From assembly GCA_028280565.1 (NCBI GenBank), contig JANQLQ010000203.1, positions 1 to 54,068 of the forward strand: a DNA stretch of 54,068 nucleotides. Direction: 5' to 3'. The position numbers and the translations under genes are program-made. Source of the stretch: Fulvivirga sp. (GTDB lineage Bacteria > Bacteroidota > Bacteroidia > Cytophagales > Cyclobacteriaceae). This document shows, one piece after another, positions 51,184 through 54,068 of this stretch. Within the stretch, counting starts at the first letter, position 1. Every line of letters begins with the position of its first letter. The notes under the pieces are model-generated. The model saw only the letters and a program-made list of their open reading frames with translations, did no database searches and had not been told where the DNA came from.

Positions 51184-52536
51184 ATGAATTCGAAAACTGA
51201 GATGACGGATACTCAATTATATACGTTAAGAACATTAAGAACCCCAAGCGCGGGTCGTAACTTGGCCCGGATACTTGTAGGGCTGGTGATCATATTTTTC
51301 ATTATACTTTTTGTGCCCTGGCAGCAAAACATACGCGGTACGGGAGAAGTGACCGCTTTTACACCGGGTAACAGGCCGCAGTCAGTGGAATCCGCCATAC
51401 CGGGCAGGATCTCGAGCTGGAGGGTGAGGGAAGGCCAATTTGTCTATTCCGGTGATACGATCCTTACATTAAGTGAGATCAAGGACGAATACTTTGATCC
51501 CAATCTTTTGTTACGGCTTCGAGAGCAGGTATCAGCGAAAGAAGGGAGTATCGTATCTAAAAGAGAGAAAGCAGACGCCCTGACTACACAGATCTCGGCA
51601 TTGAAAGATGCCTTGGCAGTGAAATACCAGCAGGCACAAAATAAAGTCACCCAAACCGAGCTTAAGCTGTCGAGTGATAGTGTGGATTTCCTAGCTGAAA
51701 AAATACGTTTCAACAACTTTGAAAACCAATATGACAGGAATAAGACCTTGTATGCAGCAGGTAATATTGCTTTGACAAAGTTCCAGGATATTGAGTCTAA
51801 ATTCCAGGAGTCACGGATGAAGGTGGTATCTTCCGAGAATACCTTTCATCAAAGCCGGGCAGAACTCGTCAATGCCCGGGTGGACCTGGCCGGTATACAA
51901 GCCGAGTACCAAGATAAGATCAGTAAAGCAGAATCTGATCTGAATGCCACGTTGGCCGATCTCTATGAAAGTCAAGCTGCGCTGGCAAAACTAAAAAATG
52001 AATTTGCCAATATGCAGATACGGAATGAGCAGTACCAACTCATCGCTCCCCAGTCGGGGTATGTGGTAAGGGCTATGCAAGCTGGGATCGGCGAGACGAT
52101 CAAAGAAGGAGAGCCGGTAGTTACCATTATGCCTTCTAATCCCGATATGGCGATTGAAATGTATGTAAAAGCCATGGATGTGCCCTTGCTCTCTAAAGGG
52201 CGAGAGGTGAGGATCGAGTTCGACGGTTGGCCTGCCTTACAGTTTTCAGGCTGGCCTAGTGTATCTGTAGGTACTTTTGGAGGTGTGGTCCAAGTCATTG
52301 ATTATGTGAACAGCACCGGGGGAGAATTCAGGATACTGGTGACCCCGGATCCTAGTGATGAACCGTGGCCGGAGCAGCTAAGGCTGGGTTCAGGTACAAA
52401 AGGCTGGGTAATGCTGGACAATGTTCCAATATGGTACGAGATATGGCGACAACTGAACGGGTTCCCGCCAAGCCTGTACGAAGAACCGTTGGATGAAAAG
52501 ATTGGTGGACCTGCAAAAGATGAAACAAAAAAATGA
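51184..52536 (+). CDS. HlyD-family membrane fusion protein
   Basis: Periplasmic adaptor of a tripartite exporter, 450 residues from the ATG at 51184 (a TTG at 51175 is less likely). A cytoplasmic N-terminus precedes one transmembrane helix (about residues 24-44, LVGLVIIFFIILFVPW). The lipoyl half-motif SAIPGRISSWRVREGQFVYS follows, then a long coiled-coil hairpin (about 110-270), the second lipoyl half (LIAPQSGYVVRAMQAGIGET), and a beta-barrel domain with VRIEFDGWPALQFSGWP. It starts 5 bases after the ABC gene and overlaps the TolC gene by 4 bases. Confidence 0.93.
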   Translation: MNSKTEMTDTQLYTLRTLRTPSAGRNLARILVGLVIIFFIILFVPWQQNIRGTGEVTAFTPGNRPQSVESAIPGRISSWRVREGQFVYSGDTILTLSEIKDEYFDPNLLLRLREQVSAKEGSIVSKREKADALTTQISALKDALAVKYQQAQNKVTQTELKLSSDSVDFLAEKIRFNNFENQYDRNKTLYAAGNIALTKFQDIESKFQESRMKVVSSENTFHQSRAELVNARVDLAGIQAEYQDKISKAESDLNATLADLYESQAALAKLKNEFANMQIRNEQYQLIAPQSGYVVRAMQAGIGETIKEGEPVVTIMPSNPDMAIEMYVKAMDVPLLSKGREVRIEFDGWPALQFSGWPSVSVGTFGGVVQVIDYVNSTGGEFRILVTPDPSDEPWPEQLRLGSGTKGWVMLDNVPIWYEIWRQLNGFPPSLYEEPLDEKIGGPAKDETKK

Positions 52537-53960
52537 AGTGGCTAGTCCTCTTAAGTATTTTTATCGTTTTTTTTCAGAAGATCCAAGCCCAGCAAGAGCC
52601 GGATACTACCACGGTCTTGGAATTTGATGAATATTACAGGCTGGTCCTGGCGAATCACCCGGTGGTCAAACAAGCGGAACTCCTTACCCAACAAGCTGCA
52701 CAGGAACTAAGACTGGCAAGGGGAGGTTTTGACCCTAAGCTGGAGGGATCCTGGAGTTTCAAGGATTTCAATGAAACAGAATATTATAATATCTTGGATG
52801 TATCCTTGAAAATCCCCGTCTGGTTCCCCATTGACCCTAAGGTAGGAGTGGAGAGAAATCGTGGAACGTATCTTAACAATGAACGTTTCATCTCCCCTAC
52901 CACAGATAATCGCCAGATCTATGCCGGTATCGCGGTGCCTATAGGTCAAGGGCTGTTTATTGATCAGCGTCGGGCTACGATGCGCCAGGCCCAACTTATG
53001 CAAGATATGGCCGAAGCTGACCAGGTAAAGGAGATCAACAAGATCTTACTCACGGCGGCCAAAGATTATTGGGAATGGTACTTTGCCTACAACAATTATG
53101 TGTTAATGCAGCGAAGCATCACCATAGCCCAGGATATCTATGACCGAACTAAAATGGCTTTTGAATATGGGGAAGCGGCTGCTATGGATACCGTGCAGGC
53201 CAAGATCACGTTACTCCAGCGTGTTACAGCCTTCCAGGAAGCAAACATAGAGCGCATAAAAGCATCCCTGAGATTGTCACTTAACTTATGGGACCCTAAT
53301 GGTGCCCCGCTTGACCTGGAGGATAATGTGCGCCCGGAGGATATGGATTTTTCAGCGTTTAATCGCGATCTTTTGGATCAGCTGGTAGAAATGGCGCGGC
53401 AAAATCATCCCGAAATCCTAAAATTGGATCTAAAGAACAGGTCCTTATTAGTGGAACGGGACCTGGCCCGGGAAAACTTAAAACCCAGGCTGGATGTAAA
53501 CTACTTTTTACTTGACCAGCCTATTAGCCCGGGCGGAGAGCAAAACGGGATTGCCGTTGGTGATAACTACAAAGTGGGCGTCGATTTCGCCTTCCCCATC
53601 TTCCTCAGGAAAGAGCGCGCCAAGCTGAACCAGACCCGGTTAAAACTGACGGATAACCGTTTCCAGCGAGATTTTGTAGAGCGGGAGATCATCAACGATA
53701 TCAATGGGCAGTTCAATGCCGTACTTACGACCGAGATCATCATGGCCCAACAAGAAGAAATGGTCAATAACTACGAGGTGATCCTGCAAGCGGAACAACT
53801 TAACTTGGAAAACGGCGAAAGTGACCTGTTCGAGATCAATGTTCAAATTGAAAAATTGATTGATTCCCAGTCTAAGTTGCTAAAGCTACGATCAGACTAC
53901 CAGAAGAATATCATGAATCTTTACTGGGCCGCCGGTATCACAAACTTAGGTCTTCAATAG
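52533..53960 (+). CDS. TolC-like outer-membrane efflux protein
   Basis: Outer-membrane channel of the export system, 475 residues. The signal peptide ends near KIQAQ (residue 19). Two structural repeats of the outer-membrane efflux protein family follow: the first begins FDEYYRLVLANHPVVKQAEL, with long helices around RRATMRQAQLMQDMAEADQV. The second begins DQLVEMARQNHPEILKLDLK and includes EIINDINGQFNAVLTTE. The start overlaps the HlyD stop by 4 bases. With the ABC and HlyD genes it completes a one-operon tripartite exporter, probably under the TetR-like regulator upstream. Confidence 0.93.
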   Translation: MKWLVLLSIFIVFFQKIQAQQEPDTTTVLEFDEYYRLVLANHPVVKQAELLTQQAAQELRLARGGFDPKLEGSWSFKDFNETEYYNILDVSLKIPVWFPIDPKVGVERNRGTYLNNERFISPTTDNRQIYAGIAVPIGQGLFIDQRRATMRQAQLMQDMAEADQVKEINKILLTAAKDYWEWYFAYNNYVLMQRSITIAQDIYDRTKMAFEYGEAAAMDTVQAKITLLQRVTAFQEANIERIKASLRLSLNLWDPNGAPLDLEDNVRPEDMDFSAFNRDLLDQLVEMARQNHPEILKLDLKNRSLLVERDLARENLKPRLDVNYFLLDQPISPGGEQNGIAVGDNYKVGVDFAFPIFLRKERAKLNQTRLKLTDNRFQRDFVEREIINDINGQFNAVLTTEIIMAQQEEMVNNYEVILQAEQLNLENGESDLFEINVQIEKLIDSQSKLLKLRSDYQKNIMNLYWAAGITNLGLQ

Positions 53961-54068
53961 GAAGCGTTGATCACTAGTGTCGTGTCAATCCCCAATTGAC
54001 GTGTAGGATTAAACAATGAACTCTATTTGCCAAGTTGGGAAGTTTTCGACAAGTTAGCAATAGGCAAA
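53961..54068. other. Right-edge non-coding segment
   Basis: 108 bases after the TolC gene. A weak inverted repeat GTCAAT (53984-53989) / ATTGAC (53995-54000) is present without a T-run. Nothing else is recognised before the window ends. Confidence 0.4.

Overview
The window reads as chromosomal DNA of a member of the Bacteroidota, most likely order Cytophagales. Three features point there: two large secreted proteins with C-terminal type IX secretion (T9SS) sorting domains, promoter-like TAnnTTTG elements with almost no Shine-Dalgarno sequences, and many proteins of families typical of that group (DUF4197 lipoprotein, OmpA-type lipoprotein, Thermus-type isocitrate dehydrogenase, PaaN-type aldehyde dehydrogenase). 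Genus and species cannot be read from the sequence. The left edge is the 3' end of a 5S rRNA with its terminator, so the window starts just downstream of an rRNA operon. I saw no tRNA, CRISPR array, prophage or intact insertion sequence.

Layout. 0.5-4.8 kb: a membrane-anchored propeller-like protein and an MscS channel. 4.8-7.8 kb: biotin operon bioF-bioD-bioA (minus strand). 7.9-10.8 kb: LpxR-like lipid A deacylase, 2,4-dienoyl-CoA reductase-type SDR and an OmpA lipoprotein. 10.8-11.9 kb: non-coding, with a repeat. 11.9-17.9 kb: three exported proteins on the minus strand (His/Arg-rich protein, T9SS esterase, BNR/sortilin-like propeller). 18.2-20.3 kb: TPR histidine kinase. 20.9-26.8 kb: cystathionine gamma-synthase, a ParA ATPase with a small partner, an ArsC/Spx-like protein, an E2 acyltransferase and CinA. 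26.9-31.0 kb: Ig-like lipoprotein, ECF sigma factor, a putative anti-sigma/beta-barrel protein and a DUF4197 lipoprotein. 31.2-38.2 kb: T9SS subtilase, PaaN and a TauE/SafE permease. 38.4-38.8 kb: a decayed VapBC-type toxin-antitoxin remnant. 38.8-54 kb: D-threonine aldolase/D-serine dehydratase-like enzyme, icd, YitT, a TPR-prohibitin-LRR operon, bicarbonate transporter sbtA with a PII-like sbtB, a universal stress protein, and a TetR regulator followed by an ABC-HlyD-TolC export operon.

The most notable pattern is a 13-base palindrome, ATAGTAnTACTAT, just upstream of icd, the TPR-prohibitin-LRR operon, the divergent sbtA/uspA pair and the tetR gene (positions 40331, 43097, 47162 and 48253). 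It looks like the operator of a local regulon, possibly controlled by the TetR protein encoded here. It would join isocitrate oxidation, bicarbonate uptake, stress response and export. Several families of dispersed intergenic repeats (about 80-320 bases, two or three copies each) fill most of the longer gaps.
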